Of a DNA stretch of 64,000 nt, positions 44,998 to 56,994 are shown piece after piece. Origin of the DNA: Aphrocallistes beatrix (lineage: Eukaryota > Porifera > Hexactinellida > Sceptrulophora > Aphrocallistidae); NCBI GenBank assembly GCA_963281255.1, contig OY725500.1, positions 1,550,001-1,614,000 of the forward strand, in the 5' to 3' direction. The notes beneath the pieces are model-generated. The model ran no database searches, was not told the origin of the DNA, and saw only the letters and a list, made by a program, of their open reading frames with translations. Position numbers and translations under genes: made by a program. Within the stretch, counting starts at the first letter, position 1. Every line of letters begins with the position of its first letter.

Positions 44998-46273
44998 CAA
45001 CTTGTTTATTGTGTATTTTAAATGTTTTACAGTGTACTGATCAGAACTTATTGAACGCCCGTAGTACCAACAGAACACCCTGCAATATCCATATTGCTTT
45101 AGACAAGAACAAGTTATATAAATCTGAATTATCAATGATTGCAGTTTTCGCATGATCATACGACGACACCAAAGTATTTATGTTATTACAATACTTATGA
45201 CAATCCTTCATTATATACAAAGTAGTGCAGCTGGAATTCGATCCCGAAATAGAAACCGTATTTGGCAAGTTTTACATAACAACATAAACTTGCCATGCTA
45301 TGCGAAATAAACTGAACCCTTAGATGGATTACTATTACAATACTTAATTATATGCAAAGTTGTGCAGATGAAATTTGATCCCGAATTAGAAACCACATTT
45401 GACAAGTTTTGGATGGTAACGAAACGTTGCCATGCTATGTGTATAAACAGAACAATATATTAATTATTTTGTCAATAGAAAGCTAGACATATCGATAACT
45501 AAATAAATTAAGAAGATAATCGTTTTACAATATTAGGAAAAAAGAAGATTATTAGTACTTGTACAAATACTTCTAATATATAGTACAAGTGATAAAAACA
45601 CACACAAATTTCAACTACAATTCGCACAACTGGAGAAAGTATATCTATATAATTGTAGGACTAAGAAATAGAAACAAATATCAATTATTTCAGAGTTATT
45701 CATTCGTAGGCATCAGGAAAATTTGAAAAATTTGATAACAATTAAAATTTGGAATAATTTAAAATAGGTTGGAATTTAACAGTAAAAGAATTGATGTAAG
45801 CCATGAATTTTTCCAGGAAGATTGTACATATATAGAGCAAAATTAAAAAGTAAATGGGCAAATTCTAAACCATTGGAGACATGAAGAATTATTATTTTGA
45901 AATTTTTTTGATAAATTGATGAAAATATATGTTTAGATAAGAATTAAATCTAAACTAGGAAATAATAATACCCAATTTAGCTAAGAATATTAGGTAGCAA
46001 TATGATTAACAACCAGTAAAAAAACTGGACATCTAAGTTAAGAATTGAAAGATATATGTCACATTTGATTAAGGGGCCTCTAAAACAAGAATGTCCGAAC
46101 TATGAAAATCGTCAAATTTTGAAATGGCTATAATTATAAAACCAAAAGGTATTGAAAGCTGATATTGTACAAATGATCATGCACTAGTATGCAAAACCTA
46201 CAGGCAAAATTACAAGAATTTCTGAGATGCTCGACATGGAACAGTTGGTCGAATTGGGATGGAATGACCCATA

Positions 46274-46410
46274 TACAAGTGCCATATTTCCATGATGAGT
46301 GGACATTTTCGTCTGAGCTTGGAACTTAATGGAGCCATAGCAAAGAGTCAGCTTTCTGTACCTGGTAGTTTCTTCAATCAATTCGTTAAAGATATATATC
46401 CATACTATTA
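46274..46410 (-). mobile_element. HINE-like family B fragment
   Basis: CCATGATGAGTGGACATTTT and AGTTTCTTCAATCAATTCGT are the inner and 5' parts of family B in reverse. Confidence 0.6.
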
Positions 46411-46414
46411 TAGA

Positions 46415-46604
46415 CAGTAGAACTCGGTTAGTACGTACCCCACCGGGAAGCGGAAAAAAAGCACGTACTATCCGTAGGTACGCACTAACCTAACTTGTTA
46501 TTACATAGGAAGCTATATAATAAATGAATTCTGGTTCAGAGAAATGAGTACGTACTAAGCCGAAGTACGTTGTATCCCTAGTACGTACTAACCGAGTTAT
46601 ACTG
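46415..46604. mobile_element. pogo-like MITE with GGTTAGTACGTAC ends
   Basis: CAGTAGAACTCGGTTAGTAC on the left and GTACTAACCGAGTTATACTG on the right form inverted ends; TA-rich flanks. Confidence 0.7.
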
Positions 46605-47049
46605 TATATATGTATAAGGAATTGATTGAAGAAACTGCTAGGCACAGAAAGCTGATTTTTAGCATATGGGGGTCTTTTGGCTATGGCTCCAGTAAGTTCT
46701 GAGTTCAGACCGAAATGTCGACTCATCATGGAATTATAACGTCATTGTTACTTTTTTTATAATTAGAAATTTCAGTTTTTTTGGTTATAACTCAGCCATT
46801 TTAGGTCATAGAAAGCTGAAATTTTCATAGAATGTGTATATAATTATATCTCAAAAATGATATAACTTTCATCAAAAAATGATGATCCTTCACTCTGTTA
46901 TGACATCATTATTACTCAGCAAAATTTTAAAATTTGACAAATTTGGTGATTTTTGTTGCGATATCGATTATCACAATAGGACAGAGGTATTTAGTGATGT
47001 TATCTCCTTTATTTAGTGATGTTATCTCCAGCAAGCGAAGCGTGCTTGT
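46605..47049 (+). mobile_element. HINE-like family B copy
   Basis: AAGGAATTGATTGAAGAAAC through to CAGCAAGCGAAGCGTGCTTG plus T. The 3' hairpins are partly deleted. Followed directly by the next copy's 5' end, TCCTTACTATAAAAACTCG. Confidence 0.6.
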
Positions 47050-47575
47050 CCTTACTATAAAAACTCGATTAATTTTTATTTGTTCACAAGCGCGCTACGC
47101 TTGCTTTTGCTGCGCGGCTGGCAGACACTTTGTGTCTTCCGGAGGCGCCTGGGGTCAAATTGATTAATTATAAGGGAGATAACATCTCTAAATAAGTCTG
47201 TCCTACTGTTATAATTGATATCGCATGAAAAATAATCAAATTTGTCAATTTTAAAATATTTGATGCGTAATGGTGAAGTCATAACAGAGTGATGAGTTAT
47301 CTTTTTTGATGATCGTTGCATCATATGTGAGGTATATTAATATGCATTCTATTAAAATTTCAGCCTTCTGTTACCTAAAATGACAGTTATAGTCGAAAAA
47401 CTGAAATTTAAAATTATAAAAATGTGACAATTACGTCATAATTCCATGATGAGTCGACATTTTGGTCTGAGGTCAGAACTTAGTAGAGCCATAGCTAAAA
47501 GACTCCCACATGCCCAAAATCAGCTTTTTGTGTCTTGCAGTTTCTTCAATAAATTAGTTTCAGTGTTATATATAT
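47050..47575 (-). mobile_element. HINE-like family B copy (reverse)
   Basis: From ACAAGCGCGCTACGCTTGC (47086) through the GGCAGACACTTTGTGTCTTCC hairpin region to CAGTTTCTTCAATAAATTAG. It faces the short forward 5' end at 47050-47075. Confidence 0.6.
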
Positions 47576-48103
47576 ACAAGCGCGCTTCGCTTGCTTGCGC
47601 TGCGCGGCTGGCGGACACTGTGTCCGCCGGAGGCGCCTGGGATAACATTGATTAATTATAAGGGGAATAACATCTCTAAATACGTCTGTCCTACTGTTAT
47701 AATCGATATTGCACGAAAAATCACCAAATTTATCAATTTTTAAAATTTTGATGAGTAATGATGACGTCATAACAAAGTGATGAGTAATCATTTTCTGATG
47801 ATAGTTGCATCATATGTGAAGTATGTTACTATACAGATTCTATTAAAATTTCAGCCTTCTATCTCCTATAATGGCTGAGTTATGCTCGAATAACTGTATT
47901 GCTTAACTTTTAAAAATGTGACAATGACGTCATAATTCTATGATGAGTCGACATTTTGCTCTGAGCTCAGAACTTAGTGGAGCCATAGCCAAAAAACTCC
48001 CACATGCCAAAAATCAGCTTTCTGGCCCTGACAGTTTCTTCAATCAATTCGTTACAGATATATATATATATATACACAAACATTAATCGAGTTTTAATCA
48101 GGA
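47576..48103 (-). mobile_element. HINE-like family B copy (reverse), full length
   Basis: It begins ACAAGCGCGCTTCGCTTGC, has TGACGTCA at 47762-47769 and again near 47928, a (TA)n tract, and ends ATTAATCGAGTTTTAATC AGGA at the start of the next copy. Confidence 0.7.
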
Positions 48104-48507
48104 CAAGCGCGCTTCGCTTGCTTGCGCTGCGCGGCTGGCGGACATTTTGTGTCCGCCGGAGGCTCCCTTCGGTCGCCTGGAGGTGACATTGGTTAATTAT
48201 AAGGGAGATATAATCTCTAAATATGTCCATCTTAATTTAAAAATCGATGTCACTCGAAAAAACACCAAATTTGTCAATTTTTAAAATTTGATGAATAATG
48301 ATGACGTCATAGCAAAGTGTTGAGTCATCATTTTTTGATGATAGTTGCATCTTATGTGAGATATGTTAGTATACAGATTCTATTAAAATTTCAGCCTTCT
48401 ATCTCCTATAATGGCTGAGTTATGCTCGAATAGCTGTGTTGCTTAACTTATATATATATATATATATACACACACATACACATTAATCGAGTTTTAATAG
48501 TAAGGAT
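48104..48507 (-). mobile_element. HINE-like family B copy (reverse), internally deleted
   Basis: Begins CAAGCGCGCTTCGCTTGC directly after the previous copy and ends ATTAATCGAGTTTTAATAGT AAGGA. A stray second 5' terminus lies at 48523-48549. Confidence 0.7.
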
Positions 48508-48578
48508 ACATATATATGGACACATTAATCGAGTTTTAATAGCAAGGATATACTTGTATGTATTTATATACATATATA

Positions 48579-49044
48579 CACTAACCGGACAAAGGTATTT
48601 GTACACTATATTATTCTCCATACAAATAGTACTAAATTGGCTTTTTTCATGAAGGGAAAAGTATTCAAACTCTAAGAGCTATTAAGAGTCTGATTTAAGA
48701 TTCGAAATCTTCACATTCGAATTAGTAATAGTAGAAGATTTCTAACAAATTGCTCAACCCAATGAGTAAAATTATCAACCTATGGCACAGTACACCATCA
48801 TGTATAGTGACAAAAAGGGTCATATGTGGCACAAAGTGGCAGTGATTGATAATTTGAAAACATAGGAAATAATAATTGATTAGAAATATCCTGCAATAAC
48901 TAATTCGAATGAGAAGATTTCGAATTTGAAACCCGGTTAGTTATCACTTACCGTTTCGGAGTTTTAATCTTCATGAATAGACCCATTTCAGTATTAAATG
49001 CACTTGATATAATGAAGTGTGCAAATACTTTTGTCCGGGTAGTG
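48579..49044. mobile_element. Tc1/mariner-type MITE, CCGGACAAA family, complete
   Basis: CACTAACCGGACAAAGGTAT on the left, ATACTTTTGTCCGGGTAGTG on the right, TA on both sides; 466 bp, no ORF. Confidence 0.85.
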
Positions 49045-49055
49045 TATATACGTAT

Positions 49056-49135
49056 ATATATCTGTAACGAATTGATTGATGAAAATGCCTGGCACAGAAA
49101 GCTGATTTTTGGTATGTGGGAGTCAAAGGTCCAGC
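49056..49135 (+). mobile_element. HINE-like family B 5' fragment
   Basis: TCTGTAACGAATTGATTGAT then GCACAGAAAGCTGATTTTTG, cut short after ~80 bp. Confidence 0.6.
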
Positions 49136-49199
49136 TAACACAAAACTTATTATAACTACGGTTATGGGAACACAGTGAATAATGTATGGCTCATAACAT

Positions 49200-50284
49200 G
49201 CCTATCTGTATCATCACCCCCCTCTTATTGACTTTATGTCCCTGCCATACCCGATCCTAGTTCGCTTCATCTGTTGACTCTGATGGTCTCTCAGCCCCTC
49301 TCGACGGGATCTCGTCTTCGGCAGCCTGGACTTCGTTTTCAGTCCGTTTTGCTGTCGCCGTAACTCAATGTAACTCACAGGCCACATCCAACGATTGATG
49401 AATTTTTGAGGGTGCATTCCGATTAAGCACAGGACTCCACTTCCCCGCTACCTGGAATTCCTGTTGATAAACCTTACATCTATCCAAGTGCACCCATTTA
49501 TTTCTTCGCACGAGTCTCAGCTTCACGTTTGAACCTCTCCTTGCCAACACTTTGCAGGGACCATTGTATTTCCCGCGGAGTAGTTTGCTTGAGATCCGCT
49601 AAGCGACCATGAAAAGTACGAAAGTGGTCGGAGCTTACTGATCACAGTCCTTTTGCGAGAGGACTGCTGCAACTCCGTCTCTGCTCCCATCTGCCTCAAT
49701 GTAAAACGCATCTTCCCAGTTCGGGTATTTCAACACCACCTTCTCACTGATAAATGTCTAAATCACTATTGCAAGACTTGTCTCAGATTTTTCAAATGCT
49801 CATTCCTTTTAACTGGTCTATAGCTTTATTCATCAATCGTTGGATGTGGCCTGTGAGTTACATAGGCCAAAAGGTGGTACATTTCAAACCGTCCTCGCGG
49901 TGTATAGAACGCAGCTTTTTCGACGTTTTGAGCACGCACGGCGATACACCAGTAAGCAGAAGCAATGTCCAAGAAGCTGAAGTATATACTCCACGCAAGT
50001 TGAAATCCACAGAATGGTCTGTGGATTAGGGAGGTTATATGCATCCTTTTTTGTCACGGTGATTAATCTCCGATAATCTATGGCAAACCTAAGGCTGCCA
50101 TCTTTCTTGCGTACTAGTATTACGTCACTGGCCCACGGGCCTTTGAGAGGCGTATTTTCCCGTTGTTGAGCATCTCCTTGGATTGTCTCGCGATTTCGTC
50201 CTCCCATTGTGGGGGACCTCTTCTTGGCCACATATTAATTCCCGAATTTCCCGTCTCTATCGCGTGTTCTACATTTAGGGGCGT
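49200..50284 (-). pseudogene. Gypsy (Ty3-like) pol remnant, internally deleted
   Basis: On the minus strand, 50231-49884 encodes an RT start (SDVILVRKKDGSLRFAIDYR RL, then FLDIASAYW in another frame). 49745-49200 encodes an integrase C-terminal part (VLARRGSNVKLRLVRRNKW, VHLDRCKVY) and an RTRIGYGRDI-type tail. The RNase H and integrase core between them are gone. A ~35-bp block appears inverted at 49368-49404 and 49827-49863. Confidence 0.75.
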
Positions 50285-50443
50285 TTGGGCGAAGACGTGA
50301 GTAAATATCTACTTAGGTGGTGCAGTGATTAGGGCGTTTGAATACCAAGACTTAGTTAAGTCAGGTGCTATATTTCTTGCCTACTGTTAGCCGATTTTTT
50401 CCTCTGTAACACTCTATCATATGCATACACCACAGTCAGCAAC

Positions 50444-50888
50444 CATAGGCGTCGGAAATGGGTCCGCCGGGCCTTCGGGCCGCCCGGCACGAAGGATCCG
50501 GGGTCGGACCAATCTATTCCGGGGCCGCTACATTCACGACATAAATAAATATCACACTCACAATTCACTAACATAACTAAAACTCTATAGAAATCGACTA
50601 TTATCATAATCTACTCTACTGTATTGCGATAGTGGTTTCCCAAGACGGGAAACTCCCTACTGAGCTACCTGCTCGCTTGTTGCGCAGTTAAACTGCATGA
50701 TACACGGTTCTAGGACTTTGGGAATGTATCGAGAAAGCTTGTACCCAGCCAGGTAGTCCCTCTGGGCCTATCCGGCCTCATAACCGACGATGCCGGGTAG
50801 AGTCGGTCATAGTCCGGGCATGGGCCGGGTAGAGCCGGGCAGCCCCTTAGGGCCGCCCGGCCCATGCCGGGTGGGTCCGACGCCTATG
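50444..50888. mobile_element. hAT-type MITE, GC-rich, perfect 8-bp TSD
   Basis: Starts CATAGGCGTCGGAAATGGG, ends GGTCCGACGCCTATG. TCAGCAAC is duplicated at 50436-50443 and 50889-50896. The ends hold GGGCCGCCCGGC-type palindromes. No ORF. Confidence 0.9.
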
Positions 50889-50896
50889 TCAGCAAC

Positions 50897-51184
50897 TATC
50901 AGTAGGTTTAGCACCTCACCCAGATTGTAAACCCCCTGAGAACTTATTAGCATGGATTCGGGGGGTATATAAATTTATAAACTTTTTTTACTTTAATCTG
51001 ATACGACATCCTTTCCAATCAAAAGATACTTCGCGAAACTGTTCCATATAACTTCTGTCTGTCAACAGATAGTAATAAGTATAAGAAATCTAATCGAGTA
51101 TTCGGATATAACAATATTACTATACTATTCTAAACTAACTACGCTACTTGTGGTGTCTAGACTAACTAAGAGAGTTAAGGGTCG
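50897..51184. other. Spacer, nothing recognised
   Basis: AT-rich DNA between a hAT MITE and the Gypsy tail; it could contain LTR sequence, but I cannot identify LTR ends. Confidence 0.3.
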
Positions 51185-51617
51185 ATATTATAATCTACTG
51201 CGTGTACCCCGTATCATCACCCCATTCTTTGAATGGCTCCCGACCGGTCTCTTTTGCGGGAGTGAACGATTTCTCTCTAAACCCTCTAGACAAATGATCC
51301 CACCTGATAAATCCGTCTTGTAATTGAGTGGGCTTGACCCGACTAGGATAACGTCTCTCTTTGTCGCTTTCTTGTGTCTCCATGATTGTGTGCGAGCTGT
51401 GATTGATCTCATCTTCGTCCAGCTGTGATCAATTTCCTCTTCATTTCCCGATCTTTGAGGCTCCGAGCTGTCGGCACTCCCTCGAATACAATCTTCCTCT
51501 ACCAGAGCCCCTGTAATTCCAGGTTCTTTTGTCGATCCAAGTGATATCTCGTCAGATATATCGCCAATGAGTGAAACGGGTCGCGAGCCTATTGAAAACT
51601 CCTTGTATCTATCCAGA
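51185..51617 (-). pseudogene. Gypsy pol C-terminal tail (left flank of the P element)
   Basis: Minus-strand fragment with KERRYPSRVKPTQLQDGFIR, like the tail after the Gypsy integrase. It continues the Gypsy element at 62004-64000 once the P element is removed; TSD TATCCAGA at 51610-51617. Confidence 0.7.
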
Positions 51618-52344
51618 CATAGACTCCTTAAATAGAAGGACTAGTATCTCCTATGCTCGGGTCCTGGAACTTGGGTCCCATCATAGATTGGGTTGTACAC
51701 ATGCTAAAAGCTTCATCTTGGTGTTTAACATGGGGTTTTGAGGGATGTGGAATTCATCTTTTATACTTTTGACATTCTATAAGGTCACCTGAAAGTCATT
51801 TGAAGGTTAAAACACTCAAAATAACAGGAATTTATCTAAAATTTTGTGTATTTTTCTATTCAAATGCAAGGTAACGAGACAAACACAGTCAAAATAGTTT
51901 ACATTGTGATAATATAAGTCAAAATGACAGTTTAAATGCTAACATTAGCACGGATGAATTAATAAGGTCAGTATAAAATGCAAACAAAAGGTAAAACATT
52001 GCAAATTGGCGCATAATCAACCATACACAATATTACACATATAGGGATATCATTGTGAACAGGAATATTACTCCCTATTTAGTTTTGAGATGAGAGTTTT
52101 TCCTTCCTTCTCAAGCAGCCAATTTGCCTTTCTTTATCACTATTATCAAGCACAAAGGACTTTAAAAGTATGTTTGACAAAGTAATACATGCTCCTTGAA
52201 TAATAGCCATTGGACTGTCAATACGAGATAAAGCTTGGCTGAGGTGAGCTCGACAGCAGTGTAAATTGCAATTAACAAACAGTTTGTACGCTGAATGAAC
52301 GAAAAGAACAGTTGAAATTAGGGGTACAGTTAGTCTACCCCTGT

Positions 52345-52949
52345 TTAAATAAGTGAGAACTCCGAATCAGTCAGATTGTCATCATCATCTTCAGCTTCGG
52401 CCGTTGAAATATTAGCTCGAAATTTATGTTCCAAATATCCAGCGAGAAATATTACTTTATGTTTCATTGTGTCATTACTTTGAACAAGACATTCAGTCTC
52501 TGAAATAGTGATATCAAATTGATCTTCTTCTAGGTGAATGCTACAAGTGCAAGCTACTTCACTATGAGGCTGTGGGGTCGAATCATATTTCAAAAGAGTG
52601 TGAAGATTCTTGGTTTCTGCAGATGCCTTGATGTCAATGACGTCAATATAGAAATTTCCTGCACTGCGTTGTCTAGCTTGGCCAAAAAACTTCTCTAGGG
52701 CCTCATCCGCGAACACACCAGGCAAAACATACCTGAAGTTGTGGTGTGCCAACATTAGCAGGTTGACGACACTCATCACGCGTATTTATCCCAGAAAACC
52801 TATATTTGACATTCATCATATGGAACCAGTCAGTGATGAGTTTAACAAAAACAATGGCCCCTTCACTAATACGGAGCTTATCTTTTAAAGTTGAAAGAGC
52901 AGCAACAGTTTTGTCATTGAATATCTGACAAACAAAAGGCACACTTTGT
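52345..52949 (-). pseudogene. P-element transposase, C-terminal part
   Basis: Continues the gene from 60240. 52949-52703 reads RQSVPFVCQIFNDKTVAALS and on. After a frameshift near 52770, VFADEALEKFFGQARQRSAG precedes NFYIDVID, which holds the likely third acidic catalytic residue of the P/THAP9 RNase-H fold. It ends at a stop in 52345-52347. Confidence 0.8.
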
Positions 52950-52957
52950 CTTTGCAA
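52950..52957. repeat. 8-bp TSD CTTTGCAA (left)
   Basis: Identical to 60232-60239. Joining the transposase across it restores a continuous coding context. Confidence 0.85.
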
Positions 52958-53045
52958 GAGGTATTGAAAAGTCCAGGGCACATGTGCCTTGGGTCCAGAG
53001 CGCATGTGCCTTGGGTCCAGTGCACATGTGCCTTAAGGTCCAGAG

Positions 53046-53613
53046 CACATACATGCATACACCCCAAGTGCATATATTAAAAAGTACATTTCGCATCATC
53101 AATCGGCACATTGCGGATGATTAATTGAGAGTTGACCTAATTGAAAATAGAATTGAGACAATCGAGTTATTTGGGGAGGAATACAATCCTAATGATGGAG
53201 AATGGAGGCGGTCCCAGGTTTGTCATGGTAAACCGGACAACTTTTTGATAGTGGTCCAGTTGGTTAGGTAAAAACTGGACCACTTCTAAAACCATGGCAC
53301 CGGCGCGTTAATGTCATGCCTAACAATAAAGCATTGTGTTGATAGATTCTAAACAAAAATTTTCAATTCACTGCTTCTCAGCCAGAAAATAGAGACATTG
53401 GAATTCTGTCGGGATTCCATCACTCGGAAACATTCAAATATATGAGGGTATATGTTATTTACTAAACTAGAGTATGGGCATAGCCAGGAATTTTGGTAGG
53501 GGGTATATCAACCAGCTGGGGGTCTTGGGGGCGCAGTAAGCCCCCTAATGGGGTCCAGGGACAAGCTCCTGGAAGCTAACAACATCTGTTCCGCTATTTG
53601 GACAGATAACACT
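53046..53613. other. Left interior of the GTCCAG element
   Basis: Non-coding. 53200-53290 holds GGACCACTTCTAAAACC-type hAT-like sequence; otherwise nothing recognised. Confidence 0.3.
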
Positions 53614-54322
53614 CCCCCCACAGGTGTAATATTTGGAAGATAAAATGGGAAAAATTCCCAACGTAGATGAGCATTTATGTTAGCTATTTTGGACAATATG
53701 GAATAAGAATTCGTGATTCTTTAACCTCTGTGACGTCCAAAAATTTTTTTTTTCGCAAAAATAGCCCGCCTGTCCGGAAAAAATATTTTTTTTAAAAAAA
53801 TTCCTAAAAAATATTTTAGCTGTACTTGTCAAATATTACCATTCACAGATTTATATTACACTATTTTTGGTGCAAATATCTTCTTTGTTTGATTTAATTT
53901 TGCATTAATTTAAACTAAAAATACACATTTATTGGATAATGCCAAATTTATTCTCTGTCAGTCAGAGTATAATTTCTGCATGTCATTGCAATTTTATTCA
54001 CTTTGACAATTCTCTATGCCTATGTTCTAAAACTGATTTTATTGAAATAATGAGTTTAAGTAATTAACCGTTGGGTAACGCTATGTTATAGTATGCTCGT
54101 GCTTAGCCAACGGTTGGCTGATACTACTTCTGTATTCTAATACTAACCATAAAATTATATTCTGATAACATAAAAATACAAATATGAGTAAGATTTTAAG
54201 ACTTCTTCATTGCATGCTATTTGGCTGTCTTGCTAATCTATTGTTATTATGTAGGAACCATATACATACCATTTCTATATAAGTGTCACAAAAATTTAAT
54301 TCTTTATTCATTTTTCAGTAAC

Positions 54323-56577
54323 ATGTCTTCTTCATTATTAATACCAGATAATCTCTTGAATATTTGGGATGATTACCATGTGGATTCACTGTACAAAGTA
54401 TGCCGTTTTTGTTATATCCGCTTATCGCCAAAAGATTTGCCTAAGAAAAATTTGCGACAGCCTCCTACTAATCTAGTGATTGACAGAGCCTATAAGTTTT
54501 ACAACATAGATCTTCGCGCTGAAATAATTGATCTCTTTAAGCCAAAGGTATTTTGTTGTAGTTGTAGATCTCGGTTATCAGACTTAGAAAGTGGCAAACT
54601 TAACATACATAAATGGCTTTCCGATAGATCTATTATTGAATCCAACCTAAATGTCGAAATTCCATGTAACATTACTCGGAAGGCGATTCTTTGTGTCCCT
54701 ACAGATCGATGCCATCTATGCAAAATATACTCGTCCTCCATGAATAATCATCTCTCAAAACTCAAGACACAAGGCCCTAATCCTGGTAGGCCTTTAGAAC
54801 AATCTCCTGTCAGATTAATGTGCAGCAAGTGTGGAATGTCTACTGATGTTCATGATATCGACTTTTGCAAACAAGTTATGAAACGCCCACAATCTTCTCG
54901 GCAGGCTGGAAAACACTTCGCAGAAAGGGTAGAGTCTCGTGGATACACTGAAAATCTCACTACTAACTTCCTGGTAAGTAGTCTCGAAGGTTCAGTTAGC
55001 GACAATAGCCTTATTACACCATTTAATGCCCTATAATTACGTCATCCATTCGATTCGAATAATCAATTAGCTGTGGCTACAATTCCGTATAAGAGTGCAA
55101 AACAAAATATTAGTAATCACGTTTTAAGCAGAGAGGCAGTCCGAGATATGCAGAAGTTAGGTCACCTTGGTTTGGGGAAAAAGTCGTATTTTGAGCTGGG
55201 TAGAATTCTTCGCAAAGAAGGAATCCATTTTCCCACGGGGGGAATAAAAGGAGCATGGGATGAAAAATGGTCAATATTTGGAGAAATATTTACTTCACTA
55301 TCCATCAAAATGATCCGTTCAGAAACACAAAACTTTGAACTGGTTCCAATGGGAATTTGTACCGATGTTGAAAGATTATTAAATATAATCACATATAAAC
55401 AATCGAACAGAATTTCGAGACTTAAAGTACAATTGGATGGCGGTAAACAATTCCTCAAGCTATCTGTCAATATAGTTTCAATGCTTCCGAATAGAGCAAA
55501 TCCTAATAGCGTTCTTTCCAACTTTGTAATCGCGATGGGTCACGCATCCGAAAATTCAGAAAACTTGCGCTCATTACTAAATTTAACATCTATTCGAAAC
55601 ATCTTTAACTTGGATATTCCGATCCAAATTGCATGCGATTTTAAGTGGCTGCTATGCTCGTTGGAATTCAGCAAGCATCCAGCAAGCATCCTTGCCCATT
55701 TTGTATATGGCGGAAGAATACAAAATGTACCGGAACACCTCTTCGTGCAAGAAGGTATAAGGAATTAATTAAGGATTTTCATTCAAAAACTAATAGCGTA
55801 TCTCATGAACCAATTATCAAGTGGTCAGATTCACCTATGGAAATACTTGCTCTTGCTCCTCTCCATATACTTCTTGGTCTCGTCAATCGGTTGTATGGTG
55901 TAGCTAGGCCATCTCAGAATGCGACTAACCGATATGATCGTTTACTGTATAAACAACATTGTCAAGCTTTGCAAAGATGCAAAGTATATCGATCTGAGTA
56001 CTGGGATGGCGCTCTAGAAGGTAACTCTTGCTCTCGACTTTTGGATAATTTAGATATTATACCATTCCCTAGCCATCACACCTCCTTGTTAAACGCCCTA
56101 AAATCATTAAAGATGGTAAAAGACAGGTGTTTGGGTCTTTTAAGAAAGCCTGGTTGGGAAGAGAGTATTTGTCTATTCAGAGAATCATGGGATGCAACCG
56201 GTTTACCTTGGTCATTAAAATCGCATATACTTTCCGACCATTATATGGAATACTTCTTCCATTATGAACCTCAATTAACAGCAGGGGCAGCAATAAGTTC
56301 AGAGCAGAGCGGAGAGATGCTACATTCCAGAATACAAAATCTTTGGGATCTTAGATTTAAGACCAAGTTAGAGCACGAGCTATACCCACAGAGATTGGTT
56401 GATTGTATGGTGACATATAATTATAATTTACGGTGGGATAATGCAGAGAGGCTTTCTAAAGAACAGGGGAAAATATTCACTGATACTTGCAGCGACTGTC
56501 ATGATGAAGAAAGTGATATAGAGAGGGTAGAACTTCATAATTGGGACACAGATGAAGAATCTTCTGATATTGATTAA
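54323..56577 (+). pseudogene. Zinc-rich DDE-type transposase with RAG1 N-terminal-like region
   Basis: Reads from MSSSLLIPDN (54323) to TAA at 56575-56577, ~750 codons, broken by an in-frame TAA at 55034-55036 and a one-base frameshift near 55645. N-terminal order: VCRFC, then FYNIDLRAEIIDL, VFCCSC, DRCHLC, a GPNPGRP basic turn, LMCSKC and DIDFC. This CxxC / ID-R / C..C / CxxC layout resembles the RAG1 N-terminal region. The catalytic-like part has LKVQLDGGKQFLKL (first Asp?), IACDFK (second Asp?) followed by HPCPFC, LHILLGLVNRL, and SSEQSGEMLHSRIQ (Glu?). An acidic tail ends it. The RAG1 link is from remembered family layout, not a search; other zinc-rich DDE families are possible. Confidence 0.6.
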
Positions 56578-56994
56578 CAAAATTCTTAATTACTTAAGTA
56601 TATAAGTACATAATACGTAGTATAGATAGGTAAGTTATTGAAATGACTTGCAAATTTAACTGAAATAAGTAAATTTTAGGTTTGGTTATCTACTATATAA
56701 TTAAATAGAATGCTATTTGTCTGCTTCTCTGTGTTGTTTGTCTGATTTGGAGATTGAATTATGGTATATTAACTACTGTAAATATACAAGATTAATAAAA
56801 ACTTTCTAGAAATTAATTCTTCAGCTAGTATAATTACCAAAGTAAAGAATTCAACATTACATTTCTCATTTGAAGGGTCTATTATGAAATACACTAATTT
56901 AAAAAAGTATACTAAAAATAGTTAAATTAATTTGTTGTGGAGTGAACGAACCAAAAGCTCATATTTTTCATATGTAAATATTACGGGAAATAAA
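56578..56994. other. 3' interior of the RAG-like element
   Basis: Non-coding AT-rich DNA between the stop codon and the right inverted repeat. Confidence 0.5.

Larger units (their letters stand above)
43045..45061 (+). mobile_element. mariner element 2, with assembly duplication
   Basis: It begins CGGGCGTTCAATAAGTTCTG and ends in the near complement at 45035-45061, with TA at 43043-43044 and 45062-45063. 483 bp (43870-44352) recur after the N gap at 44553-45035 with about three mismatches. Collapsing that repeat gives 1,334 bp, the length of mariner 1. Confidence 0.92.
41548..46273. mobile_element. Large inverted-repeat element (~1.05-kb arms) containing mariner 2
   Basis: 41548-42605 and 45221-46273 are near-identical reverse complements, with outer ends TATGGGTCATTCCAT and ATGGAATGACCCATA in TA-rich flanks. 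Each arm carries a ~130-bp internal direct duplication with GCATAGCATGGCAA and TTCGGGATC blocks. The arms are non-coding. A mariner was inserted in the spacer. It looks like a second foldback/long-TIR family inserted among HINE-like sequences. Confidence 0.75.

Noticed and set aside
50600..50690. tRNA-like A-box (complement reads TAGCTCAGTAGGGAG)
   Set aside because: No B-box or cloverleaf could be formed downstream; the stretch is inside a hAT MITE.
54972..55070. Intron removing the in-frame stop at 55034
   Set aside because: A GTAAGT is present at 54974, but the nearest AG (55069-55070) does not keep the reading frame, and the sequence after the stop continues in the same frame.
54323..56577. 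Alternative reading of the broken gene as a KDZ (Kyakuja-Dileera-Zisupton) or hAT transposase
   Set aside because: The CCCCC duplication is 5 bp rather than 8, the ends start CAC, and typical KDZ CXC-domain or hAT RSFS dimerisation motifs were not seen; not fully excluded without a search.
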